Assembly: GCF_000376565.1 (NCBI RefSeq)
Contig: NZ_BARG01000054.1
Location: 1-64,000, forward strand
Direction of reading: 5' to 3'
Length of the DNA stretch: 64,000 nt
DNA from: Streptomyces hokutonensis
Lineage (GTDB): Bacteria > Actinomycetota > Actinomycetes > Streptomycetales > Streptomycetaceae
Shown here: positions 42,615-51,515 of the stretch, piece by piece
Numbering within the stretch: position 1 is the stretch's first letter
How the letters are laid out: each line of letters starts with the position of its first letter
Program-made: the position numbers and the translations under genes
The notes under the pieces: model-generated
The model's input: the letters and a program-made list of their open reading frames with translations, nothing else
Database searches by the model: none
Told to the model about the DNA's origin: nothing

Positions 42615-43668
42615 GCCGATCCTTGAAGTGACTGGACTGGTCAAGCACTACCCGTTGACCCAGGGCATCCTGTTCAAGAAACAGGTCGGTGCCGTCAAGG
42701 CTGTTGACGGTGTTGACTTCACGCTCAACAGAGGAGAGACCCTCGGCATCGTCGGGGAGTCCGGCTGCGGCAAATCAACTGTTGCCAAGATGCTGGTCAA
42801 TCTTGAGCGCCCGACCGAGGGGTCGATCAAGTTCAAGGGCGAGGACATCAGCAAGATGTCGGGGCGTGCCCTGAAGACCGCCCGCCGCAACATCCAGATG
42901 GTGTTCCAGGACCCGTACACCTCCCTCAACCCCCGTATGACGGTGGGCGACATCATCGGAGAGCCGTACGAGATCCACCCCGAGGTGGCGCCCAAAGGCG
43001 ACCGGCGCAAGCGGGTTCAGGATCTCCTCGATGTCGTGGGGCTCAACCCCGAGTACATCAACCGCTATCCGCACCAGTTCTCCGGCGGCCAGCGCCAACG
43101 CATCGGCATCGCACGGGGGTTGGCCCTCCGCCCCGAGGTCATCGTCGCCGACGAACCCGTCTCCGCGCTCGACGTCTCCGTCCAGGCCCAGGTCATCAAC
43201 CTCCTCGACCGCCTCCAGGACGAGTTCGACCTCTCCTACGTCTTCATCGCGCACGACCTGTCGATCGTCCGGCACATCTCGGACCGGGTCGGCGTGATGT
43301 ACCTCGGACGGATCGTGGAGATCGGCAAGGACGAGGAGATCTACGACCACCCGACGCACCCGTACACCCAGGCGCTGCTGTCCGCGGTCCCCGTGCCCGA
43401 CCCGGACGCGCGCGAGCACCGGGAGCGGATCATCCTGTCCGGCGACGTGCCGTCCCCGACGAACGTCCCGTCCGGCTGCCGCTTCCGCACCCGCTGCTGG
43501 AAGGCCCAGGAGCGCTGCTCGCTGGAGGTGCCGCTGCTCGCCGTACCGGCCGAGTTCCGGCTCGCGAGCGGGCCCGCCGCGCACGACTCGGCCTGTCACT
43601 TCGCGGAGGAGAAGACGGTCGTACCGAAGGACGAGACTCCGGGCGATCTTGGAAACGGGGCGGAATAA
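42607..43668 (+). CDS. peptide ABC importer, ATPase OppF type (operon 2)
   Basis: 353 residues. MVEPILEVTGLVKHYPLTQG leads to Walker A GESGCGKST, VFQDPYTSLNPRMTVGDIIG, signature SGGQRQR, Walker B VIVADEPVSALD, IAHDLSIVRHISD, and cysteine motif CRFRTRCWKAQERC...CHF. It lacks the acidic N-terminal extension of the operon 1 homologue. ATG start overlaps the OppD stop by 8 bp; the longer frame from 42538 lies within the OppD coding sequence. A terminator follows after about 110 bp. Confidence 0.94.
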   Translation: MVEPILEVTGLVKHYPLTQGILFKKQVGAVKAVDGVDFTLNRGETLGIVGESGCGKSTVAKMLVNLERPTEGSIKFKGEDISKMSGRALKTARRNIQMVFQDPYTSLNPRMTVGDIIGEPYEIHPEVAPKGDRRKRVQDLLDVVGLNPEYINRYPHQFSGGQRQRIGIARGLALRPEVIVADEPVSALDVSVQAQVINLLDRLQDEFDLSYVFIAHDLSIVRHISDRVGVMYLGRIVEIGKDEEIYDHPTHPYTQALLSAVPVPDPDAREHRERIILSGDVPSPTNVPSGCRFRTRCWKAQERCSLEVPLLAVPAEFRLASGPAAHDSACHFAEEKTVVPKDETPGDLGNGAE

Positions 43669-43776
43669 CCGCACAAACAGGCATCAACCGCGTTAACACG
43701 CAGGCAACTCGGCCGACCCGATCTCGATATACGGACGCGTCAACCTGAACAACGTACGGCCGTGCGGGTGCCGTAA

Positions 43777-43810
43777 ACGGACCGGGGCGCGCCATGTCGC
43801 CCCGGTCCGT
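43777..43810. terminator. terminator between importer operon 2 and the S9 peptidase gene
   Basis: Perfect 13-bp stem ACGGACCGGGGCG (43777-43789) / CGCCCCGGTCCGT (43798-43810) with an 8-base loop. Both convergent transcripts end here: the peptidase stop is at 43819. Confidence 0.85.
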
Positions 43811-43818
43811 TGCCGTAC

Positions 43819-45936
43819 CTAGCCGAGACCCAACGCCCGCTTCAGGAAGTCCACTTGAAGCAGCAGCAGATTCTCCGCGACCTGCTCCTGGGGCGTCATG
43901 TGGGTCACCCCGGACAGCGGCAGCACCTCGTGCGGGCGGCCGGCGGCCAGCAGGGCCGAGGAGAGCCGCAGGGCGTGCGCGACCACCACGTTGTCGTCGG
44001 CGAGGCCGTGGACGACCATCAGCGGGCGGTGCGGTTCGGCGGGTGCTGACAGGCCGTCGTCCGTCACCAGGCTGCTCTTCGCGTACGACTCCGGGTCCTT
44101 GGCCGGGTCGCCGAGGTACCGCTCGGTGTAGTGGGTGTCGTAGAGCCGCCAGTCGGTGACCGGGGCGCCCGCGATGCCCGCGTGGAAGACGTCCGGGCGG
44201 CGCAGCACGGCGAGCCCCGCGAGCCAACCGCCGTACGACCAGCCCCTGATGGCGACCCGGGAGAGGTCGAGGGGGTGGGACTTCGCGAGGTCCTGGAGGG
44301 CGTCGATCTGGTCGTCGAGGGAGACCGTGAAGTCGCGGTGGACGGCCTTCTCCCAGGCCGGTGAGCGGCCCGGCGTGCCCCGCCCGTCGGCGACGAGCAC
44401 CGCGAAACCCTGGTCGGCGAACCACTGCGAGGTGAGGTGCGCGTTGTGCGCGGCGACCACCCGGGGGCCGTGCGGACCGCCGTACGGGTCCAGCAAAACC
44501 GGAAGCGGGCTGCCGCCGTCGTAGTCCTGTGGCATAAGCAGGGCGCACGGGATGTGGCGTGCGCCCCCCTCGGTGAAGGTGATGCGCGGGGACATACCGG
44601 GATCTTCGGCGTACGACGCGATCGTCAGCGCCTTCTTGCCCTCGCGCAGCACCTGTACGTGCGTGCCCGGCCGGTCCGGCACCGCCGACAGCAGTACGGT
44701 CACGCCCCCGGCGCGTACCGCCGAGTGCACGCCGGGCTCCTGCGAGACGCGCTCCAGACCGAGTTCGTTGACCCGGTAGACATGCACCTCGCCGGTCTCC
44801 GGGGCGGGTGCGGACTCGCCCGCCGAGGCCGCGACCAGCACGTTGTCGTCCGAGACGTCCAGCACCGCGCGGACGTGCAACTGCGGTCCGGTGAGCGGGC
44901 GTTCACCGACCGCGAGGACCCGGGCACCCCCCTCGTCGGCGATCCGCACGAGCCGTCCGGAGGGGCTCCAGCACGGCACGCCAGGGAAAAGATCAAGCCA
45001 AATTGGATCTTCGTCGGCGTGCACCATCCGGGTCGCCCCGGTGTCGGGGTCCACGGCCAGGAACAGCTGGCTGCGCTGGTCCCGCGCCTGCACGAGCAGC
45101 AGCGGCGCACCCGCCGCTGACCAGTGCACTCGCGCCAGATACGGGTACCGCGCCCGGTCCCAGACGACCTCCGTGCGCACCCCGTTCAGCGCGATCACAT
45201 ACAGCCGTACCTCCGCGTTGGCCGTGCCCGCCGCCGGATACGCGACCCGCTGCGGCTCGCGCTCCGGGTGGGCCGGGTCGGCGATCCACCAGCGCTGCAC
45301 CGGCGTGTCGTCCACGCGGGCGACCAGCAGCCGGTCCGAGTCCGGCGACCACCAGAAGCCGCGGGTACGGCTCATCTCCTCGGCCGCGATGAACTCGGCC
45401 AGTCCATAGGCGACTTCGTCCGACTCCGGCCCGGCGAGCACCCGGTCGTCCTCGCCCTCGGCTCCCACGACCCGCAGGGCGCCCTCGGTGACGTAGGCGA
45501 TGTGCCGTCCGTCGGGGGCCGGGCGGGGGTCGATCACCGGCCCGGGGACGGGGAGTTCACGTGCCGTGCCGGCCCGCAGCTCGGCCGTGAAAAGCCGCCC
45601 TGACAAGGCGAAAGACGCCAACTCGGCCTCGCTGTCGGTGGCGTAGCCGACGATCCCCGCACCGCCCTCGCGGGTGCGCTCGCGGCGCGCCCGCTCCTCG
45701 GGCGAGAGGTGCTCCGCGGCGCCGCCCAGGAGGGCGCGCGGGTCGGCCGCGACGCGCTCCTCGCCGCCCGCCGGATCGAGGACCCACAGCGCGTTCGCCC
45801 GGTCCGTCCCGGAGGAGGAGCGCAGGAACACGACCCGCGAACCATCGGGCGCCACGGTGAACGCGCGCGGCGCGCCGAGCGTGAACCGCTGGGTACGGGC
45901 GTGCCGTCGGGGGAAGGAGTCGGTCTCGGTCGTCAT
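43819..45936 (-). CDS. S9 family prolyl oligopeptidase / dipeptidyl peptidase IV-like
   Basis: 705 residues. N-terminal beta-propeller (DPPIV_N; FTVAPDGSRVVFLRS, RGFWWSPDSDRLLVARVDD with the FIAAEEMSRTRG helix that carries the double-Glu motif) and C-terminal alpha/beta hydrolase. Catalytic triad by position: Ser567 in GWSYGGW, Asp647 or 648 in HGLADDNVV, His679 in GVTHMTP. The EE pair is what dipeptidyl peptidases use to hold a free peptide N-terminus, so removal of N-terminal dipeptides is likely. No signal peptide, hence cytoplasmic; it could degrade peptides brought in by the adjacent importers. ATG start; the longer frame upstream crosses the divergent promoter region. Confidence 0.92.
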   Translation of the reverse strand: MTTETDSFPRRHARTQRFTLGAPRAFTVAPDGSRVVFLRSSSGTDRANALWVLDPAGGEERVAADPRALLGGAAEHLSPEERARRERTREGGAGIVGYATDSEAELASFALSGRLFTAELRAGTARELPVPGPVIDPRPAPDGRHIAYVTEGALRVVGAEGEDDRVLAGPESDEVAYGLAEFIAAEEMSRTRGFWWSPDSDRLLVARVDDTPVQRWWIADPAHPEREPQRVAYPAAGTANAEVRLYVIALNGVRTEVVWDRARYPYLARVHWSAAGAPLLLVQARDQRSQLFLAVDPDTGATRMVHADEDPIWLDLFPGVPCWSPSGRLVRIADEGGARVLAVGERPLTGPQLHVRAVLDVSDDNVLVAASAGESAPAPETGEVHVYRVNELGLERVSQEPGVHSAVRAGGVTVLLSAVPDRPGTHVQVLREGKKALTIASYAEDPGMSPRITFTEGGARHIPCALLMPQDYDGGSPLPVLLDPYGGPHGPRVVAAHNAHLTSQWFADQGFAVLVADGRGTPGRSPAWEKAVHRDFTVSLDDQIDALQDLAKSHPLDLSRVAIRGWSYGGWLAGLAVLRRPDVFHAGIAGAPVTDWRLYDTHYTERYLGDPAKDPESYAKSSLVTDDGLSAPAEPHRPLMVVHGLADDNVVVAHALRLSSALLAAGRPHEVLPLSGVTHMTPQEQVAENLLLLQVDFLKRALGLG

Positions 45937-46139
45937 GCCCCGACCATATTGGCCATGCGCCCCCTTGTGCGGCTGTGCGCCGAGCGATGCGCGAGCGCGG
46001 ATAGTTATGATCACTAGCGCTGCGTGGGTATGAACCTGCTGGCTGCTGTATGGATTTGCTCTACGGATCCACGCCATGGATCCATTGCCCCCATAGTCCG
46101 ACCCCCCCGAGTCCCTGGGATCATTGGAGGTGAGCCGCC

Positions 46140-46334
46140 GTGGCACTCTCGATTTCGGCGGTGGTGCTGCTGGCGATCGTCGTCTTCCTTCTGGTCAAGA
46201 AATCAGGGCTGAAGGGCGGGCACGCGGTCGTCTGTGTGCTCCTCGGGTTCTATCTGGCCTCGTCGACGGTCGCGCCCACGATCAGCGATCTCACGACGAA
46301 CATCGCGAGCATGATCGGCAGCATCAAGTTCTGA
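46140..46334 (+). CDS. small two-helix membrane protein
   Basis: 64 residues with two hydrophobic segments (ISAVVLLAIVVFLLV and GHAVVCVLLGFYLASSTVA) separated by the basic loop KKSGLKGG, and a polar end DLTTNIASMIGSIKF. GTG start after a perfect GGAGGTGA ribosome-binding site, which makes it a likely expressed gene. It sits 23 bp upstream of mshB and may share its promoter, though nothing in it points to mycothiol synthesis. No family known to me. Confidence 0.7.
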   Translation: MALSISAVVLLAIVVFLLVKKSGLKGGHAVVCVLLGFYLASSTVAPTISDLTTNIASMIGSIKF

Positions 46335-46357
46335 CGGCCCGCCTTTAGGGTGGGCAC

Positions 46358-47218
46358 ATGACGGAACTGCCCGCCCGTCGTCTGCTGCTCGTGCACGCGC
46401 ATCCGGACGACGAGTCGATCAACAACGGCGCGACCATGGCCAAGTACGCGGCCGAGGGTGCCCTGGTGACGCTGGTCACCTGCACCCTCGGTGAACACGG
46501 CGAGGTCATTCCGCCCGCGCTGCGGCAGCTGACGGGTGCCGCGCTCGGGAAACACCGTGCGGGCGAGCTCGGGGCCGCGACGGACGAGCTGGGGGTCCGT
46601 GACTTCCGTCTCCTCGGCGGCGCGGGCCGCTACCAGGACTCCGGGATGATGGGCACCGCCGACAACGACGACCCCGACTGCTTCTGGCAGGCCGACGTCG
46701 ACGAGGCCGCCGAACACCTCGTCGAGGTGATCCGCGAGGTACGCCCGCAGGTCCTCGTCACCTACGACCCCGACGGCGGCTACGGCCACCCGGACCACAT
46801 CCAGGCCCACCGCGTCGCCATGCGCGCCGCCGAACTCGCCGCCGACGCAGGGCAGTCGATCGCCAAGGTCTACTGGAACCGTGTACCCCGGACCGTCGTC
46901 GAGGAGGGCTTCGCACGGCTGCGGGACGCGCTTCCGGAGCTTCCCTTCGGGGAGACCGCCGCCGTGGACGACGTACCGGGTGTCGTGGACGACGGACGGA
47001 TCACCACCGCGATCGACGGCACCGAATACGCGGCCGCCAAGACCGCCGCGATGCGCGCGCACGCGACCCAGATCGAAGTCGCCCCGGACGAGCCGTACTT
47101 CGTGCTCTCCAACTACCTCGCGCAGCCGATCCTCACCACCGAGTACTACGAGTTGGTCAAGGGCGAGGCCGCCGGCCCGGCGCCCGAGACCGACCTCTTC
47201 GAAGGGCTGGGCCTGTGA
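46358..47218 (+). CDS. mshB: N-acetyl-inositol-glucosamine deacetylase of mycothiol synthesis
   Basis: 286 residues. It removes the acetyl group from GlcNAc-inositol, the second stage of mycothiol biosynthesis in the cytoplasm. LmbE-like fold with the zinc motif AHPDDE (His15, Asp18) and the third zinc ligand in GHPDH (His144 or 147), as in mycobacterial MshB. Asp17 is the likely general base. Full length and internally intact. ATG start; its stop overlaps the GTG of the next gene. The mca paralogue of this fold is similar, but the length and C-terminal LSNYLAQPILTTEYYEL segment fit MshB. Confidence 0.9.
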   Translation: MTELPARRLLLVHAHPDDESINNGATMAKYAAEGALVTLVTCTLGEHGEVIPPALRQLTGAALGKHRAGELGAATDELGVRDFRLLGGAGRYQDSGMMGTADNDDPDCFWQADVDEAAEHLVEVIREVRPQVLVTYDPDGGYGHPDHIQAHRVAMRAAELAADAGQSIAKVYWNRVPRTVVEEGFARLRDALPELPFGETAAVDDVPGVVDDGRITTAIDGTEYAAAKTAAMRAHATQIEVAPDEPYFVLSNYLAQPILTTEYYELVKGEAAGPAPETDLFEGLGL

Positions 47219-47637
47219 CAAGCGCCAACCAGGGCGGCGGAAGCCTGCTCGCCCAGCCACTGCAACGGCCGTCCGGACTACGGGTGTTGGCCTACCTCGG
47301 GCTCTTCGTACTAGGCGCGGTCGTCGGGGCGGCCGGGGCGCTGGTGCAGGGCGCCTGGTTCCCCGGCGGACTGCTGCTCGCGCTCGCCGGAGCGGGCGGA
47401 CTCTTCCTCGGCGGAGCGAGAGCGGCCGACGGGCGGGGCGGGGCGGTGGCGCCCGCGGCCGGCTGGATGGTCGCCGTCATCCTGCTCACCGCCAGCCGTC
47501 CGGAGGGCGACTTCCTCTTCGGCGCGGGAGTCGGTTCCTATCTCTTCCTGCTCGGTGGGATGGCCGTTGCTGTGATCTGCGCCACGTTGGGTTTGGGGCG
47601 GCAACCAAGCGGCCCTGACGTCCGACTTGGCAAGTGA
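47215..47637 (+). CDS. membrane protein, DUF6113-like
   Basis: 140 residues with four hydrophobic segments (LAYLGLFVLGAVVGAAGALV, GGLLLALAGAGGLFLGG, AAGWMVAVILLTA, GSYLFLLGGMAVAVICATLGL). The conserved-looking SRPEGDFLF lies between the last two. GTG start overlaps the mshB stop (GTGA), so it is translated with mshB. Function unknown. The end of the gene (GACGT...CTTGGCAAGTGA) may be weakly repeated in the next 20 bp. Confidence 0.75.
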   Translation: MTSANQGGGSLLAQPLQRPSGLRVLAYLGLFVLGAVVGAAGALVQGAWFPGGLLLALAGAGGLFLGGARAADGRGGAVAPAAGWMVAVILLTASRPEGDFLFGAGVGSYLFLLGGMAVAVICATLGLGRQPSGPDVRLGK

Positions 47638-47787
47638 CGTACCACTTCGCGGTGACGCGCGCGTGCGAGTCCGGTGTGGGTTTCCCCAGCGGCCGTGGGA
47701 TACCGCCAAGAAGTGGCCAGTATGGTGGTGCGCGCCGCCGAGTCGCCCGTGGGTGTCGGGCGGCGGAGCCAACCGGGAGAACCTGCC

Positions 47788-50451
47788 TTGAGTCGTGAAA
47801 CTGACACTCCGTCCTCCGGGCCCGACGGGCGCGGCGGAGCCGCTTACCCCTCGGGGACCCCGCCGTACGGGACGCCCGCGGCTTCCGACGACCGTACGGA
47901 TGCGGGGCGTTCGGCCGCGCAGCCGGAGGAACGCAAGACCGAGACGACGCTGACGACCCGGATCCGGATCAACATCCCCGGGTCGCGGCCCATTCCGCCG
48001 GTCGTCGTGCGCACGCCCGTCGCTGACGCCGAGTCCGCCGACGGGTCCACGACCGCCGAGACGCAGCTGCCGAGTTCCGCGCTGCCCACGGGCGTCGTCG
48101 AACCGACCGCCGAACTCGCCCTGCCCACGCCCGAGGAGAAGACGAGCGACTGGTTCGCGCCACGCAAGTCCGGCCCCGCGAAGGGCGGTCAGGGCGGTGG
48201 CGGCACCAACGGCGCGGGAATTCCGGGCGGTTCGGCCGCCGGGACCCCGAGTGCCGGCACTCCGACTGCGGGGACGCCCGGGGCCGCACGGCCGACCGGC
48301 GGCCGGCCCGGTGGTGTGGTCGGCGCGATGGGTCTGCCGAGCGCTTCCCGGCCGGGCGGCGCGAACGGCGGTACGAACGGTGCCGGGTTCGCCGGTGCCA
48401 CGGGTGGCGGACCAGTTGCCCCCGGGCACGGCGGCGGCACCGGCTCCTTCGACGTGACCGAGGCGCTGGCGGCCGGCTCCATGGGCAACGGCTCGCGTCC
48501 CAGCGGCGGCCCCGGCGAACCGCGCCGCGACGAGCTGCCGTACTTCTCGGGGAACGGGCAGGGCGAGCAGGGCGGCCTTCCCGGTTCCAACGGCCAGGGC
48601 GGCTACCCCGGGCCCGACGGTCAGGGTGCCCAGGGCGGCTACCCCGGGTCCAACGGCCAGGGTTTCCCCGGGACCAACGGTCAGGGCGCGCGCATCGAGC
48701 AGTTCCCCGGGCCCGACGGCCAGGGCATCGGCCCCGGCGCCCCGGGCGGTCCCGGTGGACCCAGCGGTTTCAACGGCCCGAACGGGCGCGGCGGCCAGGG
48801 CGGCCCCGAGGGTCCCGCGGGCCCGACCGGCGGCCCGGTCACCGGCGACGGCCTGATGCTGCCGCCGGGCCCCGGCTCCATGGGCGGAGCACCGGGCGCG
48901 CCCAGCGCGCTGAGCGGCTATGCCGACGGCCAGGGCGGCCCGGGTACGGCCGGCGGTCCCGGCGGTCCCGGTGGACTCGCCGGACCGGGTGCTCCCGGCG
49001 GTCCGGGCGGCGCGGCTTCCGGCCGACACGGCGGGCGCGGCAGGCGCCCGGGCGGTCCTGGAGGTCCTGGAGGTCCCGGCGGCCCTGGTGGTCCTGGTGG
49101 TCCTGGTGGTCCAGGCGTAGGCCCCGGCGGTTCCGGCATGGGACCCGGCGGTCCTGGCGCAGGCCCCGCCATGGGTCTCACCGGCCCCGGTACGGCCGGT
49201 GGCGCCAGTCTCCCCGGCGCGATCCCCGGCGGCGGTCTCAGCGACGACACCGCGATCCTCACCCCGCAGAAGCTCGCCCAGCCCGGCATGCCCGGCTACG
49301 GCGCCCCCGCCGACCAGGTCTCCGGACACACCGTCACCAGCGGTATGCCGGTCGTCCCGGGCAACGGCACCGCGCCGTTCGGCACGGGCACCCACCCGGA
49401 CGGACCGCTGCCGCACACGCCTCCGAAGCTGCCCGACCCCGGCTCGGCGCAGAGCGCGCCCGCCGCCAAGAACGCGGGCAAGGGCGCGGCGAAGAAAAAG
49501 AAGAAGGGCCGCAGCAAGCTGGTCCTGCTCGGCGTCGGCGTGTTCGTCATCGCGGGCGGTGCCTACGGCGCCGGGCTGCTGATGAACCACACCGACGTGC
49601 CCAAGGGCACCACCGTGCTCGGCGTCGACATCGGCGGCGGCACCCGTGACGACGCGGTCAAGAAGCTCGACGACGCGTTCGGCGACCGGGTGAACAAGCC
49701 GCTGAAGCTGTCGGTGGGCGGCAAGACCGTCTCGCTGAAGCCGGACCAGGCGGGGCTGCAGTTCGACTTCGCCTCGACCGTCAGCAAGGCCGCCACCAGC
49801 GACTACAACCCGGTCTCCGTGATCGGCTCGCTCTTCGGCCAGGAGCGGATCGTCCAGCCCGACATGCCGACCGACGAGGAGAAGCTCCAGGCCGCCCTGG
49901 CCAACCTCGGCGGCGGCTCCGGCGCCGGTGCGGTGACCGAGGGCACGATCGAGTTCAAGTCGGGCAAGGCGGTCGCCGTCTACGGCAAGGCGGGCAAGGC
50001 CATCGACGCGGCCGGCTCCGTCACGGCCGTGGAGGAGGCGTACCGCACCGAGGTGGAGACCAACACGGCCACCACGGTGACGGTTCCGACGACCACCAAG
50101 CAGCCCACGGTCAACAACGCCGAGGTCGACCGCGAGATGAAGGCCTTCGCGGAGCCCGCCATGTCCGGCCTCGCCACGGTCAAGACCGACACCGGACTCT
50201 CGCTGCAGCTGAGCCCGAAGAACTCCCTCTGGAAGTTCCTGCGGGTGAAGGCCGTGAACGGCAAGCTCACCGACAGCCCCGACCTGGCCGCCCTCAAGGA
50301 GCTCTACGGCGGCCTCTTCGACGGCGTCAAGATCACCCGCGCCACCGGCCAGAAGACGGCCGTCACACCGCAGGAGGTCTACATCGCCCTGCGCCAGGCC
50401 CTGATCAGCAAGACCGACCGGGTGGGGATCATCGACACGACCCCCAGCTAG
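47788..50451 (+). CDS. VanW/YoaR-like peptidoglycan-binding membrane protein with collagen-like N-terminal region
   Basis: 887 residues. About 1-560 is disordered and cytoplasmic: acidic/Thr-rich, then Gly/Pro/Asn-rich repeats (GSNGQGGYPGPDGQG and GGPGGPGGPGGPGG). A KKKKKGRSK stop precedes one membrane helix (about 575-597, LVLLGVGVFVIAGGAYGAGLL). The outside part has repeated PG_binding_4-like units (TTVLGVDIGGGTRDDAVKKLDDAF, VSLKPDQAGLQFDFASTVSKA, then a second similar half), as in the N-terminal part of VanW/YoaR proteins, so it may bind peptidoglycan or link the envelope to a cytoplasmic assembly. TTG start 7 bases after GGGAGA is chosen; ATG 47722 is an alternative. Confidence 0.8.
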   Translation: MSRETDTPSSGPDGRGGAAYPSGTPPYGTPAASDDRTDAGRSAAQPEERKTETTLTTRIRINIPGSRPIPPVVVRTPVADAESADGSTTAETQLPSSALPTGVVEPTAELALPTPEEKTSDWFAPRKSGPAKGGQGGGGTNGAGIPGGSAAGTPSAGTPTAGTPGAARPTGGRPGGVVGAMGLPSASRPGGANGGTNGAGFAGATGGGPVAPGHGGGTGSFDVTEALAAGSMGNGSRPSGGPGEPRRDELPYFSGNGQGEQGGLPGSNGQGGYPGPDGQGAQGGYPGSNGQGFPGTNGQGARIEQFPGPDGQGIGPGAPGGPGGPSGFNGPNGRGGQGGPEGPAGPTGGPVTGDGLMLPPGPGSMGGAPGAPSALSGYADGQGGPGTAGGPGGPGGLAGPGAPGGPGGAASGRHGGRGRRPGGPGGPGGPGGPGGPGGPGGPGVGPGGSGMGPGGPGAGPAMGLTGPGTAGGASLPGAIPGGGLSDDTAILTPQKLAQPGMPGYGAPADQVSGHTVTSGMPVVPGNGTAPFGTGTHPDGPLPHTPPKLPDPGSAQSAPAAKNAGKGAAKKKKKGRSKLVLLGVGVFVIAGGAYGAGLLMNHTDVPKGTTVLGVDIGGGTRDDAVKKLDDAFGDRVNKPLKLSVGGKTVSLKPDQAGLQFDFASTVSKAATSDYNPVSVIGSLFGQERIVQPDMPTDEEKLQAALANLGGGSGAGAVTEGTIEFKSGKAVAVYGKAGKAIDAAGSVTAVEEAYRTEVETNTATTVTVPTTTKQPTVNNAEVDREMKAFAEPAMSGLATVKTDTGLSLQLSPKNSLWKFLRVKAVNGKLTDSPDLAALKELYGGLFDGVKITRATGQKTAVTPQEVYIALRQALISKTDRVGIIDTTPS

Positions 50452-50465
50452 CGCACGCCCTGAGA

Positions 50466-50507
50466 ACCGAGGGGGCATCCGGCACACACGCCGGGTGCCC
50501 CCTCGGT
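50466..50507 (+). terminator. terminator after the peptidoglycan-binding protein gene
   Basis: 18-bp stem ACCGAGGGGGCATCCGGC / GCCGGGTGCCCCCTCGGT with one G-U pair and a 6-base loop, 14 bp after the stop codon. Confidence 0.88.
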
Positions 50508-50588
50508 CGTACGACATGACATCTGTCATGCGGCACACCGGACCGCCGACACTGCCGGGCACCGGCCCCGGGCGGCCACGATGGCTGC

Positions 50589-51515
50589 ATGACGACAACA
50601 GCGGCGACCACCTCCACCCCGGTGGTCGGGTTCGACCAGGTGAGCAAGAGTTACGGCGAGGTCCGGGCCGTCGACGGGCTGTCGCTCGCGCTGCACCCGG
50701 GGGAGACGGTGGCCCTGCTGGGGCCGAACGGGGCGGGCAAGTCCACCACCCTCGATCTGCTGCTCGGCCTCAAGCACGCCGACAGCGGCACGGTCAGCGT
50801 CTTCGGCACCAGCCCCCGCGAGGCGATCGTCGCCGGCCGGGTGGGCGCGATGCTGCAGAGCGGCGGGCTGATGGACGAGGTCACGGTCGGCGAACTGGTC
50901 AAGCTGGCCTGCGACCTGCACCCGAAGCCGTACAAGGTCTCCGATGTGATCGCCCGCGCGGGCATCGCCCAGATCGCCGACCGCAAGGTCAACAAGCTCT
51001 CCGGCGGCCAGTCCCAGCGCGTCCGCTTCGCCCTCGCGACCGCAGGCGACAGCGACCTGATCGTCCTCGACGAACCGACCACCGGCATGGACGTCTCCGC
51101 CCGCCAGGCCTTCTGGGCCACCATGCGCGAACAGGCCGACCAGGGCCGTACGGTCCTCTTCGCCACCCACTACCTCGAAGAGGCCGACGCCATCGCGGAC
51201 CGCGTGCTGGTCCTGCACCGCGGCCGGCTGCTCGCCGACGGCACCTCCGCCGAGATCAAGGCGAAGGCGGGCGCCCGCAGGGTCGCCTTCGACCTGGACG
51301 GCGAGATCGACGAGGCACCGATCCGCGCGCTCCCGTTCCTGACTTCGGTCGACATCTCCGGTCAGACGATCCGCATTCAGTCCACCGACGCCGACGCGAC
51401 GGTCCACGCGCTCTACGGCCTCGGCGTCTACCCCCGCAACCTCGAAGTCGCCGGACTCGGCCTGGAGCAGGCCTTCGTCGCCATCACCACCGCCGAGGAG
51501 GCCAAGCAGTCATGA
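50589..51515 (+). CDS. ABC exporter, ATPase subunit
   Basis: 308 residues. Walker A GPNGAGKST (45-53), signature LSGGQSQR (about 138-145), Walker B LIVLDEPTTGMD (about 157-168), switch ATHYLEEAD. This is the drug/ABC-2 type (CcmA/DrrA-like) ATPase with a C-terminal region (RVAFDLDGEID...) typical of the family. Works with the permease encoded next. ATG start; overlaps the permease gene by 4 bp. The following kinase and regulator genes suggest the whole set is one operon controlling an envelope or drug response. Confidence 0.92.
   Translation: MTTTAATTSTPVVGFDQVSKSYGEVRAVDGLSLALHPGETVALLGPNGAGKSTTLDLLLGLKHADSGTVSVFGTSPREAIVAGRVGAMLQSGGLMDEVTVGELVKLACDLHPKPYKVSDVIARAGIAQIADRKVNKLSGGQSQRVRFALATAGDSDLIVLDEPTTGMDVSARQAFWATMREQADQGRTVLFATHYLEEADAIADRVLVLHRGRLLADGTSAEIKAKAGARRVAFDLDGEIDEAPIRALPFLTSVDISGQTIRIQSTDADATVHALYGLGVYPRNLEVAGLGLEQAFVAITTAEEAKQS

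Noticed and set aside
47311..50598. 1095-codon open frame on the minus strand opposite the peptidoglycan-binding protein gene
   Set aside because: Mirror image of the Gly/Pro-rich coding sequence; no start signals, domains or normal codon bias.
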